64,000 nucleotides of DNA, from NCBI GenBank assembly GCA_947477745.1, contig CANJUF010000008.1, forward strand, positions 1 to 64,000. The letters run 5' to 3'. Every line of letters begins with the position of its first letter. Position 1 is the stretch's first letter. This document shows positions 25,719 to 35,625 of the stretch, one piece after another. A model generated the notes under the pieces. That model made no database searches, was not told the DNA's origin, and saw only the letters and a list, made by a program, of their open reading frames with translations. The translations under genes and the position numbers were made by a program. The DNA comes from Sphingomonadaceae bacterium (GTDB lineage Bacteria > Pseudomonadota > Alphaproteobacteria > Sphingomonadales > Sphingomonadaceae).

Positions 25719-26627
25719 TCAAATCCACTTGTTCTCGCGGTACCACCGCGCGGTTGCCTTCAGGCCCTCGCGGGTTTCGATGCGCGGCTGCCACAGCTCG
25801 TGCGGGGGCTGCGCACCGCGGCTCACCACCCAATCGGGGTGGCTGAAATAGGCAGCGCGGTCCGCGGTCAGCTTGGCGCGTGAGCGCCGCACAAAACGGT
25901 CGGCGCGCGCCGCGCGTTGCAGCGTTGCAGGCGATAGGCCGATCACGCGCGGCCTGCCGCCCATCGCCCAGCCGATTGCGCGCGCCAGCTCATAGTGGCT
26001 CCAGCCGTTGAGCCGCCCGTCGTCGGGCTCGAAGCTGCGCACGGCCACAGACTCGCTGCCCGGCGCCAACGCCAGCAGCAGCCGCGCCAGGTCTTCAACG
26101 TGAATAACCGACGCGCGGCCTTCCTTCGGCATCGGCACGAAACCGAAGCGCGATACCTTGAACAGCTCGAGCATCTCGGTGTCGCGCGGGCCGTATATCG
26201 CCGGGGGGCGCACAATGGTCCAATCCAGCCCGCTCGCCCTGACCAGCTTTTCCGCGCGCGCTTTCGATCCGCCGTAGTCGGACAAGTGCGGCTCACGCGC
26301 CGACAGCGAGGAAACGTGGACCAGCCGCGCCAGCCCGGCCTGCTTCGCTGCCTCGATCACATTCAGCGTGCCCACGACATTGCCCTGCTCGAAGCCATGC
26401 TTGTCGCGCGCGTTGACCACGCCGGCAACGTGAATCGCCGCATCGGCATGCAGCATTATCGCGCGCAGGGCCTCGGGCGAGGCAAGATCGCCGAAGGTCC
26501 ATTCGACGCCGTCGCGCGGCTTTTGCGGACGGCGGGCCAGCGCCGCGATTTCGTGTCCTTCGGCAAGCGCAAGGTCGAGCAGCGCCTGCCCGACGAACCC
26601 GGTGCCGCCGGTAACCGCAAGCCTCAT
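25719..26627 (-). CDS. NAD(P)-dependent epimerase/SDR-like protein
   Basis: A 302-residue Rossmann-fold protein (TGGTGFVGQALLDLA at residues 6-20). The usual YxxxK is present as SDYGGSKARAEK. It resembles complex-I-associated/atypical extended SDRs that bind NADPH. The function is unknown. The ATG at 26627 forms a 4-nt ATGA overlap with the proB stop, so it is translationally coupled to proline synthesis, an unusual partnership. A longer open frame upstream runs inside proB and is not used. Confidence 0.88.
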   Translation of the reverse strand: MRLAVTGGTGFVGQALLDLALAEGHEIAALARRPQKPRDGVEWTFGDLASPEALRAIMLHADAAIHVAGVVNARDKHGFEQGNVVGTLNVIEAAKQAGLARLVHVSSLSAREPHLSDYGGSKARAEKLVRASGLDWTIVRPPAIYGPRDTEMLELFKVSRFGFVPMPKEGRASVIHVEDLARLLLALAPGSESVAVRSFEPDDGRLNGWSHYELARAIGWAMGGRPRVIGLSPATLQRAARADRFVRRSRAKLTADRAAYFSHPDWVVSRGAQPPHELWQPRIETREGLKATARWYRENKWI

Positions 26628-27766
26628 TTTAGGACGAGCTGGTTTCGGTGTACCACCGCCGAACGCGGCGCATAGCCAAGCAAGGCTTCGTGCTCGCTCG
26701 ACTGGCGGCCCTTGAGCCGGTCGCATTCGCCCGAATCGTACTCGGACAGGCCATGCGCCAGCACGGTTCCACCCGCATCGACGATGCTCACCGGATCACC
26801 GCGCGCGAACACGCCCGACACCGCCGTGACCCCTGCTGCGAGCAGGCTGCTTCCGCCCTGCAACGCCCGTGCCGCGCCGCTGTCGACGACCAGCGCGCCT
26901 TTCAGTTTCATCCGCCCGCCGAGCCACGCCTTGCGCGCGGCATCGCGGCGGCGCTTGCCCGGCGCGGGCAGGAACAGCGTGCCCGTATCACTGGCCAGGG
27001 CGCGGGCGATCGGAGCCTCGTGGGTGCCGTTGACGATGGCGAGGGCAACGCCCGCCAGCTCGGCGATCTCGGCGGCCTGCAACTTGGAGGTCATGCCGCC
27101 CGATCCCAGCCCCGAGCCCGACTCCGCGCTCGCCATGGCCTTGATATCGGCACTGACGCCCCGCACCTCGCGCACCAGAGTTGCGGCGGGATCGGCAGGG
27201 TCGCGGTCGAACAGGCCATCGACATCGGACAGCAGCAGCACCGCGCTCGCCTGCACCGCCTGCGCGACCCGGGCCGCGAGCCGGTCGTTGTCGCCGAAAC
27301 GGATCTCGTGTGTGGCAACCGAATCGTTCTCGTTGATCACCGGCACCGCGCCCGCGTCGAGCAGGCGGCCGAGCGTCGCTGTGGCGTTCAGATAGCGCCG
27401 CCGGTCTTCGAGATCGTCGAGCGTGAGCAGGAGCTGCGCCGCCGTGTGTCCGTGGCGCTCCAGCAATTCGGCCCAGAGGCCCGACAGCGCGATCTGCCCC
27501 ACCGAAGCCGCCGCCTGCGCATCGGCAAGGCTGCCGCGGCCGCCCTTCTCCAGGCCGAGCCGCGCCGCACCCAGCGCGATCGCGCCCGAGGAGACGATGA
27601 TCACGCTTTGCCCGCGCGCACGGCACGTGGCGATCTCGTCCACCAGCGCGGCGATCCATTCGCGCCGCAGTCCGTTCGCCCCGACCAGCAGCGATGAGCC
27701 CACCTTGACGACAAGGCAGGGGCACTGGGCAGGATCGGTCAGGTCGGCAAGGCGCGTGACAGGCAT
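26624..27766 (-). CDS. proB: Glutamate 5-kinase
   Basis: A 380-residue ProB that phosphorylates glutamate, the first step of proline synthesis. The kinase domain (about 1-260) has VVKVGSSLL, IIVSSGAIALG, VINENDSVA and GTGGMTSK-like GLGSGGMTSKLQAA; a C-terminal PUA domain follows (about 275-370). It lies downstream of obgE on the same strand (62-bp gap), a common alphaproteobacterial arrangement. proA is not in the window, but proC is 2.4 kb upstream on the same strand. Confidence 0.96.
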   Translation of the reverse strand: MPVTRLADLTDPAQCPCLVVKVGSSLLVGANGLRREWIAALVDEIATCRARGQSVIIVSSGAIALGAARLGLEKGGRGSLADAQAAASVGQIALSGLWAELLERHGHTAAQLLLTLDDLEDRRRYLNATATLGRLLDAGAVPVINENDSVATHEIRFGDNDRLAARVAQAVQASAVLLLSDVDGLFDRDPADPAATLVREVRGVSADIKAMASAESGSGLGSGGMTSKLQAAEIAELAGVALAIVNGTHEAPIARALASDTGTLFLPAPGKRRRDAARKAWLGGRMKLKGALVVDSGAARALQGGSSLLAAGVTAVSGVFARGDPVSIVDAGGTVLAHGLSEYDSGECDRLKGRQSSEHEALLGYAPRSAVVHRNQLVLK

Positions 27767-27828
27767 GGCGGGGGATTAGCGGCGGAAAGGGCGAAGCAAA
27801 AGAAATTCTCTCGCGAGAGGTCATCAAA

Positions 27829-28896
<1,068 letters not shown>

Positions 28897-29096
28897 CTAA
28901 CGTCCTTTCGCGTCGATGTCGCGCAGGGATAAGGTGTCTCGGGTCAAAGTGGCGACCAGTGCGCCGGAAGTTGGCTCAGACCGAGCCGAAAATGGCGGCT
29001 TGCGAGAACCGGCGCGCAGCGACCATCAAGGTCGTGAGCACCGGAAGAGGAGAAAGTTGCCGTTTGCAGGCCGGTATGTGGCAACTGGCGGTGTAC

Positions 29097-29172
<76 letters not shown>

Positions 29173-29280
29173 GTTCCAGTTCAAAGCGCGCACAAGGCAG
29201 CTTGTGCCGCTGCGCGCGAGCGGCCCCCTTAGCGAAGAGCCTTGCCGCTTGGAAAGCAAAATCTGCGATAATGCGATGCC

Positions 29281-29316
29281 AAACAAAATGCCCGGCGCGC
29301 TGGGCACGCCGGGCAT
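29281..29316 (-). terminator. Rho-independent terminator
   Basis: On the minus strand ATGCCCGGCG and CGCCGGGCAT (29288-29297 / 29307-29316) form a 10-bp GC-rich stem with a 9-nt loop, followed by TTTTGTTT. It lies 24 nt after the stop of the Bax-inhibitor-1 family gene and should end that transcript before the tRNA. Confidence 0.8.
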
Positions 29317-29339
29317 CAATTTCGCCTTAAGGCTTGGTT

Positions 29340-30089
29340 TTATTCGCGGTTGCCCATCAGGCTGAGCAGGAACTGGAACATGTTGATGAAATCCAGGTAC
29401 AGGCTCAGCGCACCAAGGATGATCGCCTTGCCCGCAAACTCGGTGCCGGCAAGCTGATGATACTGCATCTTCAGGCGCTGTGTGTCGTAGGCGGTGAGGC
29501 CCGCGAAGATCAGCACGCCGAGGATCGAGACCGCGAGTTGCAGGATCGTCGACTGCAGGAAGATATTGATCACCATCGCCACGAGGATACCGATCACGCC
29601 CATGATCAGGAACGAGCCCATGGCGGACAAGTCCTTCTTCGTGGTGTAACCCACAAGGCTAAGGCCAGCGAAGGCCGCTGCGGTCGCGAAGAAGGTGGTC
29701 GCGATCGACTGCCCCGTATAGACGAGGAAGATCGTCGACATCGACAGGCCCATGAGGGTCGCGAAACCCCAGTAGAGTAGTTGCAGTGTGCCGGCGCTCA
29801 TCCGGTTCGCACCGAAGCTCATCGCAAACACGATTGCCAGCGGCGACAGAATGATGAGCCACTTGAGGATTCCGCCATCCATCATGATCGAGGCGGCGTA
29901 ACCAGAACGGGCGAACAGCAGCGCGACGATGCCGGTCAGCAGAACGCCCGAAGCCATGTAGTTGTAGATAGAGAGCATGTGCTTGCGCAGACCGGTGTCG
30001 TAACCGGCCCGGCCGGCAGTCCTGCCGTCAAGGCTCGGCGACGCTCCAAATCCCGGTCGCGGGGTCTGGGGGTCATTCCAACTCGCCAT
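29340..30089 (-). CDS. Bax inhibitor-1/YccA family membrane protein
   Basis: A 249-residue protein with a ~35-residue cytoplasmic N-terminus and seven hydrophobic segments, matching the BI-1/YccA family of integral membrane proteins. Conserved marks are YDTQRLK and the C-terminal YLDFINMFQFLL. Bacterial members modulate FtsH or act as ion channels; the role here is inferred. The ATG at 30089 follows AAAGGAG. A strong terminator follows. Confidence 0.93.
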   Translation of the reverse strand: MASWNDPQTPRPGFGASPSLDGRTAGRAGYDTGLRKHMLSIYNYMASGVLLTGIVALLFARSGYAASIMMDGGILKWLIILSPLAIVFAMSFGANRMSAGTLQLLYWGFATLMGLSMSTIFLVYTGQSIATTFFATAAAFAGLSLVGYTTKKDLSAMGSFLIMGVIGILVAMVINIFLQSTILQLAVSILGVLIFAGLTAYDTQRLKMQYHQLAGTEFAGKAIILGALSLYLDFINMFQFLLSLMGNRE

Positions 30090-30169
30090 GTCAAACTCCT
30101 TTGCGGCTTGCTCGCGAAAGTGCGAGTACCCGTGCGGCCAATATCACGATTGGTTCTTAAATATTCAAG

Positions 30170-30207
30170 AAAAACCGGATTCGCGCCTGTCGTAAAGTGT
30201 AACAGGC
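30170..30207 (-). terminator. Weak terminator-like hairpin after proC
   Basis: On the minus strand GCCTGT and ACAGGC form a 6-bp stem (flanked by further GCGC pairing) just after the proC stop, with a T5 run about 10 nt beyond. The gap between stem and T-run makes function uncertain. Confidence 0.3.
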
Positions 30208-30217
30208 AAAGCGCGCC

Positions 30218-31027
30218 TCAGCCCGCGGATTCCCTTGCCATTTCGGCGCTCCGATCGCGCGCGGCGCGCAATGTATCGGCCACCAGCCCGACCAGCGCCT
30301 GGTCCTTGTCGAGCACGTCGAGACCCGCGCGGGTGGTTCCGCCCGGACTTGCGACCTTGTCGGCGAGTTCGCCGGGCGCGTCAGGCGAGCTTGCGGCGAG
30401 CAGTGCCGCGCCTTCGGTCATGGCGAGCGCCAGCACCCGCGCCTGCTCCGCGTCCATGCCAAGTGCGCTGGCTGCGCCGGCCAGGGCATCGATGAAACGG
30501 TAAACGAAGGCCGGGCCGGATCCGGTGAGCGCAGTGACCGCATCGAACAGATCCTCGCCGATCCACAGCGGGGTGCCCAGCGGCTGCATCATAGCTGTCA
30601 CTGCCGCGCGGCCCGCCTCGTCGAGTCCCGACGAGGCCAGAGCAACGGGCGACTTGCCGATTGCAGCAGCAAGGTTGGGCATGATCCGCACATGGCCCGA
30701 AGCATCCGGGAACAGCCGCTTGAGTGTCGCCAGTTCGGCCCCGGCAAGGATCGAAAGCACCGTGGTACCCGCCGCTGCGAGATGCGCCAGCCCCGGGGCG
30801 AGATCGCCGAGCATCTGCGGCTTGACGCCGAGCAGCACGGCCTGGGGAGCGGTCGCCTCGCCTGCATCGCGCAGCAGGGTTACGCCGGGCGGCACACTCT
30901 CCAGCACCGGATCGACGACCGTGACGCGTTCCGGATCGAGACCGCCCGCCAGCCATCCGGCCAGCATCGCCCCGCCCATGTTGCCGCAGCCGACAATCAC
31001 CAGCGTGCCGGGCCAGTCTTGCATCAT
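30218..31027 (-). CDS. proC: Pyrroline-5-carboxylate reductase
   Basis: A 269-residue ProC that reduces pyrroline-5-carboxylate to proline. The NADPH-binding loop is VGCGNMGGAMLAGW near the N-terminus, and the C-terminal signature has SPGGTTRAGLDVL. Two adjacent ATGs (31027, 31024) can start it, 4-7 nt after the YbjN-type gene's stop, so the two are coupled. Confidence 0.95.
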   Translation of the reverse strand: MMQDWPGTLVIVGCGNMGGAMLAGWLAGGLDPERVTVVDPVLESVPPGVTLLRDAGEATAPQAVLLGVKPQMLGDLAPGLAHLAAAGTTVLSILAGAELATLKRLFPDASGHVRIMPNLAAAIGKSPVALASSGLDEAGRAAVTAMMQPLGTPLWIGEDLFDAVTALTGSGPAFVYRFIDALAGAASALGMDAEQARVLALAMTEGAALLAASSPDAPGELADKVASPGGTTRAGLDVLDKDQALVGLVADTLRAARDRSAEMARESAG

Positions 31028-31031
31028 GCGC

Positions 31032-31538
31032 TCAGGCCTCGCCCGCGGCGTCGACCAGCGCGGCGGCAAGCGCCTCCGCCGGGGTCTTGTCGCCCCACAG
31101 GATGAACTGGAACACCGGGTAGAAGCGGTCGCATTCCTCGAGCGCCGCCTCGACGATGCACTGCGCCTGGCCGGGGCCGAGCAATCCGTCGTCGCCCAGC
31201 ATAAGGCCGTGGCGGAACAACAGCACATTGCCGCTCGACCAGACGTCGAAATGGCCCAGCCAGAGCTGTTCGTTGATCAGGGCGAGAGCTTCGTAGATAT
31301 CGGCGCGCTTGTTGTCGGGCACGCGCACGTCGGGAAGGCAGAGCAATTGCAGGACGTGATCCTCGACGCGCCAGATCGCCTGGAACTGGTATGTAGTCCA
31401 GCTTCCCTTGATCTCGGCGGAAATCTCGTCTTCGCTGAGGTATTCGAACTGCCAGCCGCGCGCACCGAACAGCGAGGCCAGCATCTCCACTGGCGCTGCC
31501 TCGTCCGCACGGTCAATATCGTCTTCTCCGGGTCTCAT
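31032..31538 (-). CDS. YbjN domain protein
   Basis: A 168-residue protein with an acidic N-terminus and a YbjN fold (FGARGWQFEY, LLCLPDVRVPDNKRADIYE, WLGHFDVWSSGNVLLFRHGL). YbjN proteins are linked to stress and chaperone-like functions in enterobacteria; the role in this lineage is not established. It is directly upstream of proC, an arrangement common in sphingomonads. Confidence 0.88.
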   Translation of the reverse strand: MRPGEDDIDRADEAAPVEMLASLFGARGWQFEYLSEDEISAEIKGSWTTYQFQAIWRVEDHVLQLLCLPDVRVPDNKRADIYEALALINEQLWLGHFDVWSSGNVLLFRHGLMLGDDGLLGPGQAQCIVEAALEECDRFYPVFQFILWGDKTPAEALAAALVDAAGEA

Positions 31539-31674
31539 GTAAATTCGGATGTCCTCAGCAAGGTCTCAACGCTCGATGCGCTCAATGGGCTGCCAAGCAC
31601 AATCGAGCCCGGCCCAATGCCTGCGCAAAACCTGACAAGCCTGTTTACATGGTGTGGAAAAGGCTGTGCAGGGC

Positions 31675-33615
31675 CTACTTGCCGAGGTCGTCGACCACCT
31701 CGCCCGCCGGGCTGGTCCAGGTCATCGGGCGCGGGCCGCCCGCCTTGACCAGCGCTTCGATGAATTTTGCGGCTTCCTTCTGCGACGCGAAGGGTCCGGT
31801 CAGCAGGCGGTTGGTCTGGCCCAACCGCGCGGTGAAAGGCTTCCTGCCCTTGAGCAGCGCGGGATGAGCCTTTTCGAGCTTGCGCCAGTCCTGACCGAGC
31901 GCGGGCAGCTTCTGGCCAATGCCAAGCTGCACCCAGATGCGGCTGGGGTGGCTCGGCTTGGCCTTCACCGGCGCTGCTTCGGGCTTGGGCTTGGGCAGCG
32001 GACGCGCGGGCTTGATCTTGCGGATGTCGACCGCGCCCTCGGCAGGAAGCGGCGCTAATGCCGGCTTGCCTAGGTCAGCGAACAGCGCACCGAACGATGG
32101 CGCCGGCTGCGCTGCGGGCGCAGGCTGCGGCGACGGTGCCAGCGGGGCGGCTGCGGCCTGTGCGGGAGCGGGGACCGGAGCGGCTGCGGCTGGAGCGGTG
32201 CCTGCAGATGCCGGCAAGCGGGCAAGGTCGAAACCCGCCATAACGCCCGTCGCTGGCGCGGCAGTTGCCGGAGCAATCGATGCAGGCTGGGCCACCGCGA
32301 CTTGCGCCGCTGGCGCGGGGAGCGGGGTGGCGGCGGCGGCGGGCGCAAGCTGCTGGGCCGGGGCCGCTGCGGCAATCGCGACTACGGGCGTTGGCGCGGG
32401 AGTGGGCGCGGCAAACGGAGCAGCCACGCCGGCTGCTGGCGCTTCGGCCACTCTCCTGCCGTCGAGAATCTCGGCGACCGGCGGCACGGCTGCCTGCGAC
32501 GGCACGGCAAACCCGGTTTCGCCCAGCGGCGTGTCTTCGCGCGCTGGCCTTGGTTCAGGCGGAGCGACGCGCGGCTGCTTGCTCGAAGCCAGCGCCAGCT
32601 TGGTCTCGCGCCGCCGCTGCTCCTCGGCGAGCTTGGCGTCGCGCTTGGCCTTGGCCTCGGCCTCCTTCGCCAGGCGGCGCTGTTCGCGCTGCGACACCGC
32701 GCCAGAAGCGGCCTTGCCCAGACCAAGCGGCTTGCCTGCCGGGACCAGCGCCTTGCCGGCATCGCGCACCGAACCGGGCGGGGTGAGGGCGGCGACGCGC
32801 GCCTCGTCGCGGCCAATCTCCGAAGCGCGCGGGAATATGCCCAGATTGGCCGCAGCCGCCTGCTGCGCGCGGGTCAGGCGCGGCATATATTGCAGATAAG
32901 GCGTGATCCCCGCCGCCAGACTGCCCGGAAGCAGTGTCTTGACAATGCGGGTAGCCTCGCGCTCCTGCCCGGTAATGGCAAGACCGAAGGCGCGCGCGCG
33001 CCACGCGGCCTTGTCCTGCTTCTTGAGCAGCGGCAGCAGCGTCTTTTCCATCGCCGTGCCGTCGCCACTGATCGCCTGGCTGATCGCAAGCCTGCGCGTC
33101 ACTTCCTCGACATCGACTCCCGCCGCGAGCGCCTGCGCATAGAAACGCTGCGCGCTTAGCGGATCGCCGACAAGATCGTGAGCGAGGCCCCTGTCAGCGG
33201 CGATTGACAGCGCGGGAGCGCCAGCGGCCTGCGCCTGCGCGAACAGCGGGATCGCCGCAGCGGCATCGCCTTGCCGCACCAGAGCGCCCGCCAGGCCGGC
33301 CAGCAGACGCGGATTGGTCGGCGCAAGCGCCTGACCGCGCTTGAAAAAGCCCACGGCGGCCTCGAAATCGTCCAGCTTGCTCGCGGCAATGCCGGCATTG
33401 ACGAGTGCATCGACGTTGCGCGGATCGCGGCTGAGCTGCGACAGCGCGCCGCTGAGTTCAAGCGCTTCCCGGCTCGGTACCGGCTCGGCAGCGGGCACGC
33501 CGGCCTGACTCGGCACTTGCGTCAGCGCTGGCCACGGCAGCAGGCAGCAGGCCAGCGCCAGAAGGGCTGATCGGGCAGGAAGCAATCGAGACGGATTGGG
33601 CATGGTCAACAGCAT
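31675..33615 (-). CDS. Exported TPR protein with C-terminal SPOR domain
   Basis: A 646-residue protein. It has a signal peptide (LLPARSALLALACCLLPW), then tetratricopeptide-like helices (about 45-230), a charged coiled segment (EQRRLAKEAEAKAKRDAK), a long Ala/Pro-rich low-complexity linker (about 380-540) and a C-terminal SPOR domain (IWVQLGIGQKL to the end) that would bind denuded septal peptidoglycan. Position next to ftsZ and the SPOR domain suggest a role in envelope or division. ATGs at 33615 and 33603 and a GTG at 33636 are in frame; 33615 was chosen because GGATC lies just upstream. Confidence 0.88.
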   Translation of the reverse strand: MLLTMPNPSRLLPARSALLALACCLLPWPALTQVPSQAGVPAAEPVPSREALELSGALSQLSRDPRNVDALVNAGIAASKLDDFEAAVGFFKRGQALAPTNPRLLAGLAGALVRQGDAAAAIPLFAQAQAAGAPALSIAADRGLAHDLVGDPLSAQRFYAQALAAGVDVEEVTRRLAISQAISGDGTAMEKTLLPLLKKQDKAAWRARAFGLAITGQEREATRIVKTLLPGSLAAGITPYLQYMPRLTRAQQAAAANLGIFPRASEIGRDEARVAALTPPGSVRDAGKALVPAGKPLGLGKAASGAVSQREQRRLAKEAEAKAKRDAKLAEEQRRRETKLALASSKQPRVAPPEPRPAREDTPLGETGFAVPSQAAVPPVAEILDGRRVAEAPAAGVAAPFAAPTPAPTPVVAIAAAAPAQQLAPAAAATPLPAPAAQVAVAQPASIAPATAAPATGVMAGFDLARLPASAGTAPAAAAPVPAPAQAAAAPLAPSPQPAPAAQPAPSFGALFADLGKPALAPLPAEGAVDIRKIKPARPLPKPKPEAAPVKAKPSHPSRIWVQLGIGQKLPALGQDWRKLEKAHPALLKGRKPFTARLGQTNRLLTGPFASQKEAAKFIEALVKAGGPRPMTWTSPAGEVVDDLGK

Positions 33616-33773
33616 CAATGATCCAGGTGCACGCACCCGAACTCGCGCGCGTCAGGTTTGCGCAAGGTCATGCGTCACTCAAACTGAACGCAAGCGTAAT
33701 GCGCCAGCATGCATGCCACAATCGCTCAATTGGCGCTCAGCCGGCGCTTGGCTGGTGGCACCCGTGCGACGCT

Positions 33774-35468
33774 CTACTGGTTGTTCTGCCGCCCGAGGAA
33801 GCGGGGGATGCTGATCGAAGACGAGCCTTCCTCTTCCTCCTCGTCGGCATCGCTGCTGCTTTTGCTGCGCGAGAGATTGGCCATGCGTTCAAACAAGGTC
33901 GTGCCTGAAGGAGCAGGCGGCGTCTCCGCACCTGACCCTGCGCCTGCACCTGCACCTGCACCTGCGCCTGCCGGGGATGCAGCAGCCGGCGGCTCATCCG
34001 CCCCAAGGCGCTCGATCCGTGCAGAGACGGGCGCATCTTCGGTGGCGAGCCGGTCGGCATCGAGCAGCAGTTCGTCCTGCCCGCCGCCAGAAGGCGTTTC
34101 GCTGTCGGCATCGTCGCCCTGCTCCAGCCCAAGATCGAGCGGTTCTTCGCGCGGGCGTCCAATCCCGGTGAGGCTGGCATAGGCGCTTTCACGCGGTGCG
34201 CCGTCCTGGTCTGCGCCCGCAGGCTGGTCTGCTGCCTGTTCGGCTTCGGATGCTTGCACCGCATCGGCGCCCGGCGTTTCAGGTTCCATTGCCGATGCGT
34301 CGGAATCGTCTGCCGCGACCGGGCCGTCGTCCCGCACTGCTTCGGGTTCCGGGGCTTGGGAAGGCACTGCCGCCAGCGGCGAAGGCGGCGCGTCGGCATC
34401 GGCCCCGAACACCAGTGGCTGCGGCCGCGTCGCGGTCGGCAGGACCGGACCGCGCGAGCGGCCAAGGCCCATCGGGCGGGCGTTGTCCCTCACCATTTCG
34501 AGGTTTTGTTCGATGCCGGTTGCCACCACCGAAACGCGGATCTTGCCCTGAAGGTCGGGATTGAAGGCCGAGCCCCAGATTATGTTGGCATCCTCGTCGA
34601 CCAGTTCGCGGATGTGGTTGGCCGCCTCGTCGACTTCGAGCAGCTTCATGTCCTCGCCGCCGATGATCGAGATGATCACGCCCTTGGCGCCCTGCATCGA
34701 CACACCGTCGAGCAGCGGGTTGGCGATTGCCTTTTCCGCGGCTTCGAGCGCGCGGTTCTCGCCCTCACCCTCGCCGGTGCCCATCATTGCCTTGCCCATC
34801 TCGCCCATCACCGAACGCACGTCGGCGAAATCGAGGTTGATGAGGCCGGGCATGACCATCAGGTCGGTAATCGAGCGCACGCCTTGCTGGAGCACTTCGT
34901 CGGCGAGCCCGAAGGCTTCCTTGAACGTGGTCTCGGCCTTGGCGATCAGGAACAGGTTCTGGTTGGGGATGACGATCAGCGTATCGACGTGCTGCTGCAG
35001 TTCCTCGATCCCGGCTTCCGCCGCGCGCATCCGGCGCGTGCCTTCGAACAGGAACGGCTTGGTGACGACGCCGACAGTGAGCACACCCTTGTCGCGCGCT
35101 GCCTTGGCGATGATCGGCGCGGCGCCAGTGCCGGTGCCGCCGCCCATGCCCGCCGCGATGAACACCATGTGGGTGCCTTCGAGGATGCGGTCGATCTCGG
35201 CCAGCGTTTCCTCGGCAGCCGCGCGCCCGACCTCGGGCCGCGAGCCCGCGCCAAGGCCCTGCGTGATATCCGGGCCAAGCTGGATGCGCTGTTCGGCGAT
35301 CGAGTTGTTGAGCGCCTGCGCATCGGTGTTGGCGACGACGAAATCGACGCCTTCGATCTTCGCCATGATCATGTTGGCGATGGCATTGCCGCCCGCGCCG
35401 CCCACGCCGATGACCGTGATGCGCGGCCGCAGTTCCTCGATCGATGACGGACCCAGATTGATGCTCAT
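33774..35468 (-). CDS. ftsZ: Cell division protein FtsZ
   Basis: A 564-residue tubulin-like GTPase that forms the Z-ring. The GTP-binding signature GGGTGTG is at residues 109-115, with GVGGAGGNA near 21 and the T7 loop NLDFADV. The polymerising core ends near 320. It is followed by a very long acidic, Ala/Pro/Asp-rich linker (~230 residues) and the conserved C-terminal peptide [11 protein letters not shown] that binds FtsA and others. The linker contains an (Ala-Gly) repeat at about 498-510. The ATG at 35468 follows AGGAGACTG. A 157-nt gap separates it from ftsA, likely holding its own promoter. Confidence 0.98.
   Translation of the reverse strand: MSINLGPSSIEELRPRITVIGVGGAGGNAIANMIMAKIEGVDFVVANTDAQALNNSIAEQRIQLGPDITQGLGAGSRPEVGRAAAEETLAEIDRILEGTHMVFIAAGMGGGTGTGAAPIIAKAARDKGVLTVGVVTKPFLFEGTRRMRAAEAGIEELQQHVDTLIVIPNQNLFLIAKAETTFKEAFGLADEVLQQGVRSITDLMVMPGLINLDFADVRSVMGEMGKAMMGTGEGEGENRALEAAEKAIANPLLDGVSMQGAKGVIISIIGGEDMKLLEVDEAANHIRELVDEDANIIWGSAFNPDLQGKIRVSVVATGIEQNLEMVRDNARPMGLGRSRGPVLPTATRPQPLVFGADADAPPSPLAAVPSQAPEPEAVRDDGPVAADDSDASAMEPETPGADAVQASEAEQAADQPAGADQDGAPRESAYASLTGIGRPREEPLDLGLEQGDDADSETPSGGGQDELLLDADRLATEDAPVSARIERLGADEPPAAASPAGAGAGAGAGAGSGAETPPAPSGTTLFERMANLSRSKSSSDADEEEEEGSSSISIPRFLGRQNNQ
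33934..33973. repeat. Hexanucleotide tandem repeat inside ftsZ linker
   Basis: On the + strand CCTGCACCTG-type units (CCTGCG/CCTGCA) repeat about six times, encoding alternating Ala-Gly in the FtsZ linker. Such a tract can expand or shrink in steps of six bases without shifting the frame. Confidence 0.75.
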
Positions 35469-35625
35469 TTCAGTCTCCTGACAGTGATGCGCTCGCGGCA
35501 ACATCCGATCGCTGATGATTGCACGCTTGTCAGCGCCGAATCAAAGCTGGCCGGGGTGTTGTCCACAGCGCGAAGTTCAGTGTTTATGCGTAGTCCGCCG
35601 TGTCTGGATGATACTCCAAGGGCCA
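35469..35625 (-). promoter_or_regulatory. Probable ftsZ promoter region
   Basis: The 157-bp gap between ftsA and ftsZ is by far the largest inside the division cluster, where nearly all other joints overlap. It therefore probably carries a dedicated ftsZ promoter, as in other bacteria. No clear -35/-10 pair could be fixed by eye. Confidence 0.45.

Noticed and set aside
33934..33973. CCTGCA-type tandem units considered as a CRISPR-like array
   Set aside because: Units are six bases with no spacers and lie inside the ftsZ coding sequence.
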